A DNA stretch of 64,000 nucleotides. Origin: Microlunatus antarcticus. Lineage in GTDB: Bacteria > Actinomycetota > Actinomycetes > Propionibacteriales > Propionibacteriaceae. Position numbers and translations under genes: made by a program. Positions 30,451 through 41,829 of this stretch are shown here, piece by piece. A model generated the notes under the pieces. It made no database searches, was not told the DNA's origin, and saw nothing but the letters and a program-made list of their open reading frames with translations. The DNA lies in contig NZ_JACHZG010000001.1 of assembly GCF_014193425.1 (NCBI RefSeq), positions 434,001 through 498,000 of the forward strand. Reading direction: 5' to 3'. Numbering within the stretch: position 1 is the first letter of the stretch; every line of letters begins with the position of its first letter.

Positions 30451-31899
30451 TCAGTCGCCGAGCAGCCAGCCGCACGGGCCGGTGAGCTCCTTGGCCGACG
30501 GCGGACCCCACGAGTGGTCGTCGTAGATCTCGACCTGGGGGCGGGCGTCGGACAGCATCGGCTGGAAGGCCTGGAAGGCGGACTCGAGGCCGGTGGAGCT
30601 GGTGAAAAGCATCCGGTTGCCGGCCAGGACGTCGTGGATCAGCGAGGTGTACGGCGCCATCGAGCCGGGGGCGACGTTGGCCAGGCTGAGCGAGGTCGCG
30701 CTCTCGGCGGGCAGCGGGTCGGGGCCCGGCTTCTTGACCGTGAGGCGGATGTCGATCGCGCCGTTGCCCTTGAGGTCGAAGACGATCGCGTTCGCGTCCG
30801 GGTGGATGTGGTCCAGGGGACCGTCGGAGGGCTTGAAGATCAGGCTGACCTTCTGGGCGCTCTCCTTCATCATCTTGCCGGTGCGCAGCAGGAAGGGCAC
30901 CCCGCGCCAGCGGTCGGTGTCGATCCACAGCCGGGCCGCGGCGAAGGTCTCGGTCTTGGAGCCCTTCTCCACGCCCTCGGTGTCGAGGTAGCTCGCGTAC
31001 TGGCCCAGCACGACCTCCTTGGGGTCGAGCGGGCGGAACGCGGCGATCACGGACTCGCGGGCGGCCTGCACGTCGTCGGGCTCCATGCTCAGCGGCGGCT
31101 CCAGCGCGACCTCGGCGGCCACCTGGAACAGGTGGGTCGCGAGCATGTCGAGCATGGCGCCGGTGGCGTCGTAGAAGTCGGCTCGGTCGGCGATGTCGAG
31201 GGTCTCGGGGACGTCGATCTGCACCTGGGCGATGTGGCGGCGGTTCCAGACGTCGCCGAAGAGCCGGTTGGCGAAGCGCGTCAGGTAGAGGTTCTGCGTC
31301 GCCTCCTTGCCGAGGAAGTGGTCGATCCGGTAGATCTGCTCCTCGTCGAAGGCGCTGTGCACGAGGTCGTCGAGCTGGTGGAAGCTCTCCAGCGAGGTGC
31401 CGTACGGCTTCTCGTAGACGACCTTGGCGTTCGCGGTGTTGAGCCCGTGCGCCTTGATCGCCTTGGTGGTCGGCTCGAAGGCGACCGGGGGCAGCGACAG
31501 GTAGTGGATCAGCTGGACCTTGTGGCCCAGGTCGGCCTCGGTCTGCTTGATCGCGTCCAGCAGCGTGCCGGGGTCGCTCTCCTTGAAGCCGCCGCCGGCG
31601 AAGGAGACGTTCTTGGCGAACTCCGCGAACTCGTCGTCCTCGGGAGCGTCGGCGAACTCGGCCAGCGAGTCGCGGATGTGCTTCGCGAACTCCTCGGCCG
31701 ACACGTCGCCGCGACCGTTCCCGATCAGGCGGAACTGCTTCGGCAGGAGGCCGTGGGTGAAGAGCGCGTAGATGGCGGGGAGCACCATGCGCTTGGCGAG
31801 GTCGCCGGTCCCGCCGTAGAGGATGATCGCGGTCGGGTCCTCGATCGGATCCGGCTTCTGGGCGTCGTCGGACTGCTGCGCGTCGGTGGAATCAGGCAC
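30451..31899 (-). CDS. zwf: Glucose-6-phosphate 1-dehydrogenase
   Basis: 482 residues; GTG 31899. Oxidises glucose-6-P to 6-phosphogluconolactone, making NADPH. Rossmann opening 'AIILYGGTGDLAKRMVLPAIYALF', active-site 'YRIDHFLGKEATQNLYLTRFANRLF', and 'YEKPYGTSLESF' are family signatures. Length is normal. Monocistronic here; the usual actinobacterial neighbours (tal, opcA, pgl) are absent, so this is probably an additional isozyme. Confidence 0.93.
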   Translation of the reverse strand: MPDSTDAQQSDDAQKPDPIEDPTAIILYGGTGDLAKRMVLPAIYALFTHGLLPKQFRLIGNGRGDVSAEEFAKHIRDSLAEFADAPEDDEFAEFAKNVSFAGGGFKESDPGTLLDAIKQTEADLGHKVQLIHYLSLPPVAFEPTTKAIKAHGLNTANAKVVYEKPYGTSLESFHQLDDLVHSAFDEEQIYRIDHFLGKEATQNLYLTRFANRLFGDVWNRRHIAQVQIDVPETLDIADRADFYDATGAMLDMLATHLFQVAAEVALEPPLSMEPDDVQAARESVIAAFRPLDPKEVVLGQYASYLDTEGVEKGSKTETFAAARLWIDTDRWRGVPFLLRTGKMMKESAQKVSLIFKPSDGPLDHIHPDANAIVFDLKGNGAIDIRLTVKKPGPDPLPAESATSLSLANVAPGSMAPYTSLIHDVLAGNRMLFTSSTGLESAFQAFQPMLSDARPQVEIYDDHSWGPPSAKELTGPCGWLLGD

Positions 31900-31980
31900 G
31901 GCTCGATTGTCCCCCTCGCTCGTGACGCGGAGGTGCGAGCCCCCGCGTCCGAGACGGGACTCACACCCGAAGGGTCCTCC

Positions 31981-33486
31981 TCAGGCCGCGTGCCGCGCCA
32001 CGGGCTCCGGCGCCGCGTGCTGCGGCTCGGGGTGCCGGTCGTGGCTCGTGCGACGGACGAGGTCGATCACCGCGAACACGAGGGCGACCACGACGAAGCC
32101 GATCGTCGTGCGCAGCGCCACCGAGAGTGCGGCGGCGTAGTCGCCGCGGCTGGTGCCGAGGGCGGCGAAGAACTGCGCCAGGATCACGGCCACCCCGATG
32201 GCCGAGCCGACGCGCTGGGCGGTCTGCAGCATGCCGCCCCCCGAGCCCGCCCGCGACGGGTCCACCTCGGCGAGGGTGAGCGTGACGTTAGGGGTCACGA
32301 CCAGGCCGCCGCCGAGCCCGGCCAGCAGGAACGCCGGGGCGAGCTTGAGGCCGACCGAGCCGTTCAGGTGCGGCACCAGGAGGTCGATGATCAGCAGGGC
32401 GGCGGACACGGAGACGAGTCCGATGACGGCGAGCTTGCGGCCGAGCCGGCCCACGAGGCGTCCGCTCACCAGCGCGGACACGGCACCGCCGATGGCGAAC
32501 GGCGTCGTGGTCAGCCCCGCCTGCAGCGCGCTGTAGCCGAGCCCGGTCTGGAGGTAGAGGGTGACGACCAGGAAGATCGACGTGAAGCCGGCGAAGTAGA
32601 AGGTGCCGAGGCTCAGCCCGTAGAGGTAGGCGGGGACCTTGAGCAGCGTCAGGTCGATCAGGGTCTCCTTGCCGCGGCGCCGCCAGGCCAGCTCCCACAG
32701 CGCGAAGCCGACGAACAGGGCCGCAGCGGGCCCGAGCAGCCACCAGGGCCGGGCGCCCAGCGACTCGCCCTGCCCGCCCTCCACGAGGGGGTAGAGCACG
32801 AGCAGCACGGCCGCACCGAAGAGCACGACGCCGAACGGGTCGAGGCTCTGCTTGTCCTTGCGCGCCGCCGCCGCGGGCAGCAGCCGCCGGGCCAGCAGGA
32901 CGATGGCGATGCCGATCGGCACGTTCACGTAGAAGACGAGGCGCCAGCCGAAGTCGGGCCCGCCGACCTTGACCAGGAGGCCGCCGAGCAGCGGCCCGAT
33001 GGCGGTCGAGATGCCGATCATCGCGCCGAAGATCGAGAAGGCCTTCGCCCGCTCCTTGCCCCGGAACAGGTTCTGGATGAAGCCCGACACCTGCGGGGTG
33101 ATGATCCCCCCGCCCAGGCCCTGGACCACGCGGGCGACCGAGAGCAGCCACGGCACGGGCGCCGCGCCGGCGAGCGCGCTCGACAGGGTGAAGACGGCGA
33201 CGCCGACGATGAACACGGTGCGACGGCTGCGGGCGTCGCCGAGGCGCCCCATCGGCACGAGCGCGACGCCGAAGGCGAGCGCGTAGCCGGCGATGATCCA
33301 CTGCACGTCGCTGTCGTCGGCGTTCAGACCCGCGCGCAGCGTGGGCAGGGCGACGTTGACGATGCTGACGTCCAGCAGGGTCATGGCTCCGGCGGCGATG
33401 CAGACCGCCAGCGCCCGCCAACGGGCGGGGTCGGGCTGGTAGTCAGGTGCAGCGGTGTCCTGCTGCTGGGCGGGCGTCGACGTCAC
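31981..33486 (-). CDS. MFS drug exporter, DHA2 (EmrB/QacA) type
   Basis: 501 residues from GTG 33486. About 14 hydrophobic segments. MFS motif A-like 'GRLGDARSRRTVF' between helices 2 and 3, motif C 'GPLLGGLLVKVGGPDFGWRLVFYVNVPIGI' typical of DHA2 drug:H+ antiporters, and 'LDVSIVNVALPTL' in helix 1 (motif D1). Inner membrane. Divergent from the DUF1810 gene; no adjacent regulator. Confidence 0.92.
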   Translation of the reverse strand: MTSTPAQQQDTAAPDYQPDPARWRALAVCIAAGAMTLLDVSIVNVALPTLRAGLNADDSDVQWIIAGYALAFGVALVPMGRLGDARSRRTVFIVGVAVFTLSSALAGAAPVPWLLSVARVVQGLGGGIITPQVSGFIQNLFRGKERAKAFSIFGAMIGISTAIGPLLGGLLVKVGGPDFGWRLVFYVNVPIGIAIVLLARRLLPAAAARKDKQSLDPFGVVLFGAAVLLVLYPLVEGGQGESLGARPWWLLGPAAALFVGFALWELAWRRRGKETLIDLTLLKVPAYLYGLSLGTFYFAGFTSIFLVVTLYLQTGLGYSALQAGLTTTPFAIGGAVSALVSGRLVGRLGRKLAVIGLVSVSAALLIIDLLVPHLNGSVGLKLAPAFLLAGLGGGLVVTPNVTLTLAEVDPSRAGSGGGMLQTAQRVGSAIGVAVILAQFFAALGTSRGDYAAALSVALRTTIGFVVVALVFAVIDLVRRTSHDRHPEPQHAAPEPVARHAA

Positions 33487-33519
33487 GAAGAGTGTGTACC
33501 CGACGAGAGGGAGATGCGG

Positions 33520-33945
33520 ATGCGTAGCGACGATATGGAGCGCTTCGTCGAGGCGCAGGACGCGGGTGGGACGTACGCGGCGGCGCTGCGGGAGCTGCGG
33601 GCCGGGCGCAAGACGTCGCACTGGATGTGGTTCGTCTTCCCGCAGCTCGCGGGCCTCGGGCACAGCGCGATGGCGCAGGCGTACGCGCTCGACTCGCTCG
33701 ACGAGGCCCGGGCCTACCTGGCTCACCCCGTCCTCGGACCGCGGCTGCGGGAGTGCACGGCGGCCGTGCTGACGCACACGGACCGGAGCGCGGAGCAGGT
33801 CATGGGCGGCATCGACGCGCTCAAGCTGCGGTCGTCGATGACGCTCTTCGCCCGCGCCGACCCGGAGGATCCCGCGTACGCGGCGGTGCTCGACGCGTTC
33901 TACGGCGGCGAGCCCGACGAGCGGACCGAGCAGCTGCTCGGCTAG
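33520..33945 (+). CDS. DUF1810 family protein
   Basis: 141 residues from ATG 33520 (ATG 33514 also in frame; GAGAGGGAG suits the second). 'MERFVEAQDAGGTYAAALRELRAGRKTSHWMWFVFPQLAGLGHSAMAQAYAL' and 'MGGIDALKLRSSMTLFARA' are the DUF1810 signatures, including the conserved WMWFVFPQ. Small cytoplasmic helical protein; function not established. Divergent to the MFS exporter. Confidence 0.9.
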   Translation: MRSDDMERFVEAQDAGGTYAAALRELRAGRKTSHWMWFVFPQLAGLGHSAMAQAYALDSLDEARAYLAHPVLGPRLRECTAAVLTHTDRSAEQVMGGIDALKLRSSMTLFARADPEDPAYAAVLDAFYGGEPDERTEQLLG

Positions 33946-33962
33946 CCGACCGGGTCAGGGGC

Positions 33963-35480
33963 TCAGCCCAGCCGGGCGAGCACCGGCTCGAGCCGGCGCA
34001 GGTCGTCCGCGTCGACGAGGTCGGGCAGGGCGACGAAGACCGTGCCGACCTCGGCCTCGGCCAGCTCCGCCCAGCGGGAGGCGTGGTCGGCGGCGGTCCC
34101 CGCGTGGTGCTGCTGCGCGTACGCGGCGGCCGGGATGCGTCCGCGGAGCCGCTCGACCCGACGGGCCACGTCCTCGCGGTCGGTGCCGAGCACGGGCACG
34201 TCGAGCACGGTCACCTCGACGTCGTCGGGGTCGCGGCCGAGGTCGGCGCAGTGGCCCCGCAGCACCGCCAGGCGTCGGGCCAGGCGGGCGGTGTCGCTGC
34301 TGGGCAGGTTCCAGGCGTCGGCCTGCTCGGCCACCACGCGGAGCAGCCGGTCGCCGGAACCGCCCACGACGATCGGGACGGCGCCGACCGGGCGGGGGTA
34401 GCAGGTCGTCTCGGGCAGATGGACGTAGCGGCCCGCGTAGGCCTTCGTCCCCGGCGCCCAGAGCGCGCGTAGCGTCTCGATCGTCGCCTGCAGCTGGTCG
34501 AGCCGCTCGCCGGCGGGCGGGAAGTCGAGCCCGTACGTCTGGTGCTCGCGCAGCCACCACCCGGCGCCCAGCCCGCAGAACGCGCGCCCGCCGCTCAGCA
34601 CGTCCAGCGTGGCCACGGCCTTGGCCACGATCCCCGGCGCCCGGAACGTCGCCGGCGTGACCAGGGTGCCGAGCCGCAGCCGGGTGCCGAGGCCAGCGAG
34701 CAGGCCGAGCGCGACGTACGGCTCGGGGATGGGTTCCCAGGCGCGGTCGACCTGGGGGATCTGCACGAGGTGGTCCATCAGGGCGATCCCGTCGAGCCCG
34801 ATCGCGTCGGCGGCCCGCGCCAGGTCGGTCAACCAGCGGGTGGGGTCGCTCACGCCCTCGCCCCACGGGAAGCGCGACACCTGCAGGACGACGCGCGGAC
34901 CGGCGTGGGTCGGTCCCGGCGCCGCGGCGTGCACCCCGGCCGCCGAGGCTGGGGTCGACCGGGGCTCGTCGGCCTGCTCCACCACGACGACCGCGTCCCA
35001 GCGCTCCTCGTCCGCCTCGTCGGGCGCCCAGCGGTCCGGCGCGTGCTGCTCCACGAGCGCGCGAACGCGCCGGAGCTGTTCGGTGAGGACGCGGGCGGGC
35101 ACGGGTCGGTCCCGGGCGCCGTTGCGGGCGCGGGCCAGCGCGGGCGCGGTGTCGAGGACCACGAGCACGGCGGGCAGGTCGACGGCGCGGGCGTACGCGA
35201 GGTGGTGCGCCCGACGCTTCGGGTCGAGGCCGAGGGTGTCGACGACGGTGGTCAGTCCACGACCCAGCCGGGCGACGACGATCTGGTCGAGCAGGGCGAA
35301 GGCGTCCTCGGACGCGTCGAGGTCGTACGGCCCGCTGCCGACGGCCGCGCGGAGGGCGTCGGAGGAGACGATCTCGCTGGGGAGGTAGCGCTGCGCCGCC
35401 CAGGTCGACTTCCCGGAACCGGCCGCGCCCGCCAGGACGACCAGGGCCGGGCCCGGCCACACCGGTGCCGCTTCGTCCAC
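33963..35480 (-). CDS. Fusion: AAA_33-type kinase + LLM F420-dependent oxidoreductase
   Basis: 505 residues; GTG 35480 (no ribosome site, possibly leaderless). Residues about 10-150: P-loop kinase with Walker A 'AGAAGSGKSTW', 'VSSDALR', and 'TTVVDTLGLDPKRRAHHLAYAR', as in polynucleotide-kinase-like AAA_33 proteins. Residues about 190-505: luciferase-like monooxygenase of the F420-dependent class ('LARAADAIGLDGIALMDHLVQIP', 'LGTLVTPATFRAPGIVAKAVATLDVLSGGRAFCGLGAGW', 'GGSGDRLLRVVAEQADAWN'). An unbroken frame joins the two. Known as a rare domain pairing in actinobacteria; substrate unknown. Confidence 0.88.
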   Translation of the reverse strand: MDEAAPVWPGPALVVLAGAAGSGKSTWAAQRYLPSEIVSSDALRAAVGSGPYDLDASEDAFALLDQIVVARLGRGLTTVVDTLGLDPKRRAHHLAYARAVDLPAVLVVLDTAPALARARNGARDRPVPARVLTEQLRRVRALVEQHAPDRWAPDEADEERWDAVVVVEQADEPRSTPASAAGVHAAAPGPTHAGPRVVLQVSRFPWGEGVSDPTRWLTDLARAADAIGLDGIALMDHLVQIPQVDRAWEPIPEPYVALGLLAGLGTRLRLGTLVTPATFRAPGIVAKAVATLDVLSGGRAFCGLGAGWWLREHQTYGLDFPPAGERLDQLQATIETLRALWAPGTKAYAGRYVHLPETTCYPRPVGAVPIVVGGSGDRLLRVVAEQADAWNLPSSDTARLARRLAVLRGHCADLGRDPDDVEVTVLDVPVLGTDREDVARRVERLRGRIPAAAYAQQHHAGTAADHASRWAELAEAEVGTVFVALPDLVDADDLRRLEPVLARLG

Positions 35481-35538
35481 ATGTCGAGTCTGGCAGCATC
35501 CACTGGACGCTCCCTGAGCCCGTCGACGAGGAGGCGGA

Positions 35539-35943
35539 GTGACCAGACCGGCACCGGACGGACGACCCGCGCTGCGGCTGCGCGGCGTCGTGCTCGGGAC
35601 CCCGGACCCCATCGCGCTCGCCGCCTTCTACGCGCGGCTGCTCGGGTGGCCGTACCGCTCCGAGCACCCGGAGTGGGTGGTGCTGGTCGACCCGGGCGGG
35701 GGAGCGGGGCTGAGCTTTCTGCGGGAGGACCCGTACGTCCCGCCCGTCTGGCCGGCGGGCCCGGACGACCAGGCGATGCAGGTCCACCTGGACGTGGAGG
35801 TCGACGACCTCACCGCGGCGGTGGCGTGGGCCGAGCGGTGCGGGGCGCGGCAGGCGACGTCCCAGCCGCAGGAGCACGTGCGGGTCTGTCTGGACCCCGA
35901 CGGGCACCCGTTCTGCCTCTACGTCGAGGACGCCGAGGACTGA
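35539..35943 (+). CDS. VOC-family (glyoxalase-like) protein
   Basis: 134 residues from GTG 35539 (GAGGAGGCGGA upstream). Paired beta-alpha-beta-beta-beta units: 'LRGVVLGTPDPIALAAFYARLLGWP' and 'VHLDVEVDDLTAAVAWAERCGA', ending 'VCLDPDGHPFCLYVE'. Matches the glyoxalase_6/DUF-type VOC proteins. Metal-dependent enzyme or antibiotic-binding protein; substrate unknown. Confidence 0.88.
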   Translation: MTRPAPDGRPALRLRGVVLGTPDPIALAAFYARLLGWPYRSEHPEWVVLVDPGGGAGLSFLREDPYVPPVWPAGPDDQAMQVHLDVEVDDLTAAVAWAERCGARQATSQPQEHVRVCLDPDGHPFCLYVEDAED

Positions 35944-35959
35944 CGAGAGCCACGGAGGT

Positions 35960-36205
35960 CTAGCGGGGGAAGTCCTCGACCCCGACGGTCTTCACGGTGC
36001 CGTCGTCGGCGAGGTAGCGCACGGTCAGCCCGTCGGCGCGTCCGTCGGCCACGGGAGCCAGGCCCGGGGACACGGTGCTGGAGGGCGTCGCGGGCGGGGC
36101 GGCCGGGGTCGGCGTGGCCGGGTCGCCGCAGCCGGCGAGCGCGAGCCCGAGCACGGCGACCGCGGGCAGGCCGAGCCGCACGAGGACCTTCGGGACGCGT
36201 CGCAT
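35960..36205 (-). CDS. Small predicted lipoprotein
   Basis: 81 residues from ATG 36205. Signal 'MRRVPKVLVRLGLPAVAVLGLALAGC' with lipobox LAGC (Cys 26), then a Pro/Thr-rich spacer and a short beta-like domain ('GLTVRYLADDGTVKTVGVEDFPR'). Attached to the outer leaflet of the membrane. No family known. Confidence 0.8.
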   Translation of the reverse strand: MRRVPKVLVRLGLPAVAVLGLALAGCGDPATPTPAAPPATPSSTVSPGLAPVADGRADGLTVRYLADDGTVKTVGVEDFPR

Positions 36206-36267
36206 GAGGCCTTCAGGTTACGGAGCCCGCCCAAGACGGGCCGACGTACGGCTGCCAGCCTGGACCC

Positions 36268-37068
<801 letters not shown>

Positions 37069-37172
37069 CCGTCGCTGGAGTCCGACCACTGGTCAGCTCC
37101 GAGCGTCGGGCGAGTCCGAGAGGGCCCCGGAGTGACCAGTGGTCAGCTGGGGTAGCGGGTGGGGCCGAGGGC

Positions 37173-38369
37173 TCAGGCGAGGGCGCGGCGGCGGGTGAAG
37201 CCGAGCAGGAACGCGAGCAGCGCGAGTGCGGCGGCGACCGCGCCGGCGACGGGGAGCCAGACGACCCCGCCCGCGAGCACCAGGGCGCCGACGACCGGGG
37301 CGGCGGCGATGCCGACGTACATGGCGGTCGAGTACCAGGCGAGGGTGATGCCGGCGGCCGCCGGCTCGACGGCGACGAGGCGGTGCTGGAGGGGGACGAC
37401 GGACCCGAAGGCCAGCACGCCCCAGCCGGCGAAGAGGACCGCCAGCGCGAGGAACGACTGCTCCTCGACGGCCAGCAGGACGAAGACGACCACCTCGGCC
37501 GCGATGACGACCGCCGCGGTCGGGCGGCTGCCGAAGCGGTCCGTCACCGGTCCGGCCAGCGCCGTCCCGACGACGCCGCCGATGCCGTAGAGCAGCAGGA
37601 GGAGGGCGAGCAGGCGCCCGTCCCCACCGGTGGCGTGCTGCGTGAGCTGCGCGCTGAAGATGTAGACGACGTTGAAGCCGACCGTGACCAGCACGGCGGC
37701 GATGAGCACGAGGACGACGCGGGCGTCCTTGAGGACCCCGAACCGCTGGGCCAGACCCGTCACCGCGCCGACCGGCAGCGTCCCCAGCCCGAGCACCATC
37801 GCCACGGCGAGCACCAGCGCCAGGCCGGCGAGGCCGAGCATCGTCGTGCGCCAGCCGACGACCGCGGCGAGCGCGGTGCCGACCGGGGCGCCGACCGCGG
37901 AGGCGAGGGTGAAGCCGAGGCCGGTGGCGGCGAGCGCGAGCCCGCGCTTCTCGGGCGGCAGCATCGATGGAGCGGCGGCGGTCGCCGTCGGGACGAGGGC
38001 GGCACCACCCAGGGCAGCGAGGACCCGGCCGGCGACGAAGGCGGTGAGGCCGTCGGCGAACGCAGCGGCGACAGTGCCTGCCGCGACCAGCAGCAGGCCC
38101 ACCGCCATGAGGAACGTGCGCGGCACGCGCGAGGCGAGGACGGAGACGAGCGGGGACGCGACGGCGACCACGGCGGCGTACCAGGTGATCGACGACGCGA
38201 CCGAGGTCTGGGTCGACCCGAGGTCGGTGGCGATCGCGGGCAGGACGCCGGCGATGACGAAGGCGTTCGTGCCCACCACGAACAGCCCGCCCGCCAGCAG
38301 CGCCAGCCGGACGGAGGTGCGGGCGACCGAGACGGGCGCCGGGGCCGTACGGACGTCGAGGTCGGTCAT
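37173..38369 (-). CDS. MFS transporter, 12-helix
   Basis: 398 residues from ATG 38369, overlapping the stop of the upstream exporter (ATGA). Opens with a 20-residue polar tail, then 12 hydrophobic segments. 'VPSMLPPEKRGLALAATGLGFTLASAVGAPVGTALA' is the helix 4-5 motif of arabinose/chloramphenicol-efflux-type (DHA1) proteins. Likely exports small molecules. Operon with a DHA2 exporter: both may act on related substrates. Confidence 0.9.
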   Translation of the reverse strand: MTDLDVRTAPAPVSVARTSVRLALLAGGLFVVGTNAFVIAGVLPAIATDLGSTQTSVASSITWYAAVVAVASPLVSVLASRVPRTFLMAVGLLLVAAGTVAAAFADGLTAFVAGRVLAALGGAALVPTATAAAPSMLPPEKRGLALAATGLGFTLASAVGAPVGTALAAVVGWRTTMLGLAGLALVLAVAMVLGLGTLPVGAVTGLAQRFGVLKDARVVLVLIAAVLVTVGFNVVYIFSAQLTQHATGGDGRLLALLLLLYGIGGVVGTALAGPVTDRFGSRPTAAVVIAAEVVVFVLLAVEEQSFLALAVLFAGWGVLAFGSVVPLQHRLVAVEPAAAGITLAWYSTAMYVGIAAAPVVGALVLAGGVVWLPVAGAVAAALALLAFLLGFTRRRALA

Positions 38370-39868
38370 CCGACGGTCTTGATCTGGCGCGGCATGAAGA
38401 ACACGGCCAGCAGCATGAACACGGCGCCGAAGGCTGAGGCCAGGAACACGTGCTGCAGCGCGACCGCCATGACCGAGGCCGGGATGGCGCTCGCCGTGCT
38501 GGCGTTGTTCCCGCCGACGGTGTTGCCGAGCCCGGCGTTGGCGATGGCGCCGAAGACGGCGATGCCGAGCGCGCTGCCCATCGAGCGGGCGAACATCGAG
38601 GTGCCGGTGACCACGCCGCGGACGTTCCACTCGACGGAGGACTGCGCGGCGATCAGCGTCGGCGCGGCGACCCAGCCCATGCCGAGCCCGATGACGAAGC
38701 AGGTGGCGCCGACCTGCCAGATCGAGCTGGTCGGGCGCAGGAGCGTGAGCCCGGCGACGCCGACCAGGGCGACGACGGTGCCGATCAGCGCGGTCGAGCG
38801 GAACCCGACCCGCAGGTAGGCGCGGCCGGCGAACGACGCGGCGATCGGCCAGCCGAGGGTCAGCGCGGCGAGCGCGAACCCGGCGACCAGCGCGCTGTGG
38901 CCGAGCACGCTCTGGGCGTAGAGGGGGACGTACGAGGTGAGGCCGATCAGCACCGCGCCGACCGTGAGGCTGGCCAGGCTGGTGGTGATGAGCAGCCGGT
39001 TCTTCAGCACCCAGGTCGGCAGGATCGGCTCCGCGGCGCGACGCTCGACGAAGCCGAACACCACGACCAGCGCGACGCCCAGCGCCGGCACCCCGAGGCC
39101 AGGCAGCGAGAGCCAGGTCCACAGCACGCCGCCCTCGAGCAGGCCGAGGATCAGCAGGGTCGAGCCGAGGGTCAGCAGCACGGCGCCGGTGACGTCGACC
39201 TTGTGCCGCACGCGCTCGACCTTCTCGTGGAAGTGCCGCGAGATCATCCAGGCGGCGACCAGCGCGAGCGGGACGTTGACGAAGAAGATCCAGCGCCAGT
39301 CGAGGAAGTCGACGAACACGCCGCCGAGGGTGGGGCCGACGACCGAGGAGATGGCCCAGACGCTGGCGACGTAGCCCTGCACCTTCGCGCGCTCGGCCAG
39401 GCTGTAGATGTCGCCGATGATCGTCATGCAGGTCGGCTGGACCGCCCCGGCACCGAGGCCCTGCAGCGCCCGGAAGGCGATCAGCGCCGGCATGCTCCAG
39501 GCGAAGCCGCAGAGCACCGACGCGACGCCGAAGACGACGATGCCGGTGATGATCACCGGCTTGCGCCCGTACGAGTCGCTCAGCTTGGCGAAGATCGGCA
39601 CGGTGACCGCCTGCGCGAGCAGGAAGACGGAGAAGAGCCAGGGGAACTGCGAGAAGCCGCCGAGGTCGTTCACGACCGAGGGGACCGCGGTCGCGAGGAT
39701 CGTCGCGTCGATCGCGATGAGGCCCATGCTGAGCATCACGCCCAGCAGCACGGGGCCGCGCTCGGAGCGGAGACCGACCGACGCCCGCGTGATCACGGGT
39801 GCGGGGTCGACGGACGTCTCGGTCTGGCTGGCCACGTCCCGTCGCAACCGGTCGGCAGCCGTATGCAT
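38366..39868 (-). CDS. MFS drug exporter, DHA2 type
   Basis: 500 residues from ATG 39868. 14 hydrophobic segments; 'AIDATILATAVPSVVNDLGG' (helix 1), 'KLSDSYGRKPVIITGIVVF' (motif A), 'VVGPTLGGVFVDFLDWRWIFFVNVPLALVAA' (motif C), typical of EmrB/QacA-type multidrug antiporters. Promoter region shared with the CIRCE-controlled groEL on the other strand, so expression could respond to heat shock (inference). Confidence 0.92.
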   Translation of the reverse strand: MHTAADRLRRDVASQTETSVDPAPVITRASVGLRSERGPVLLGVMLSMGLIAIDATILATAVPSVVNDLGGFSQFPWLFSVFLLAQAVTVPIFAKLSDSYGRKPVIITGIVVFGVASVLCGFAWSMPALIAFRALQGLGAGAVQPTCMTIIGDIYSLAERAKVQGYVASVWAISSVVGPTLGGVFVDFLDWRWIFFVNVPLALVAAWMISRHFHEKVERVRHKVDVTGAVLLTLGSTLLILGLLEGGVLWTWLSLPGLGVPALGVALVVVFGFVERRAAEPILPTWVLKNRLLITTSLASLTVGAVLIGLTSYVPLYAQSVLGHSALVAGFALAALTLGWPIAASFAGRAYLRVGFRSTALIGTVVALVGVAGLTLLRPTSSIWQVGATCFVIGLGMGWVAAPTLIAAQSSVEWNVRGVVTGTSMFARSMGSALGIAVFGAIANAGLGNTVGGNNASTASAIPASVMAVALQHVFLASAFGAVFMLLAVFFMPRQIKTVG

Positions 39869-39966
39869 TCCCCGACGATGTTTCTTTCTGGTGACGGGTT
39901 CCCGAGTGGCGCTCAGGCGCCCTGCCCGTGACCCCTCCGCGTACGTCCGGAGAAGGGTGGGAGTTG

Positions 39967-40027
39967 TTTGCACTCGCCCTGGTCGAGTGCTAAACATGTG
40001 TTAGCACTCGGCACGTGAGAGTGCCAC
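39967..40027 (+). promoter_or_regulatory. Two CIRCE operators (HrcA sites) before groEL
   Basis: CIRCE 1: TTTGCACTC-n9-GAGTGCTAA (39967-39993), one mismatch from consensus. CIRCE 2: TTAGCACTC-n9-GAGTGCCAC (40001-40027), right arm imperfect. Tandem CIRCE sites imply HrcA repression relieved by heat shock. They are 7 nt apart, so two repressor dimers could sit side by side. Confidence 0.92.
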
Positions 40028-40075
40028 CTTCCTACGCGGGTGAGGTCCCCATGGGCCGTCCGTCGCGGGCCCTGA

Positions 40076-41746
<1,671 letters not shown>

Positions 41747-41773
41747 GTCCCTGCTCCACCTGCACGACCTGAC

Positions 41774-41805
41774 GAGAGGCGGTCCCCTTCGGGGGGCCGC
41801 CTCTT
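41774..41805 (+). terminator. groL terminator hairpin
   Basis: GAGAGGCGGTCCCC-TTCG-GGGGGCCGCCTCTT, an extended GC stem with a UUCG tetraloop 28 nt after the groL stop. Confidence 0.85.
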
Positions 41806-41829
41806 GTGCGTTCCCGGGGGGCGTGAGCG

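Noticed and set aside
30412..33945. 1177-residue forward open frame crossing zwf and an MFS gene
   Set aside because: Opposite strand to two well-identified genes; only the last 141 residues (DUF1810, from 33520) are real.
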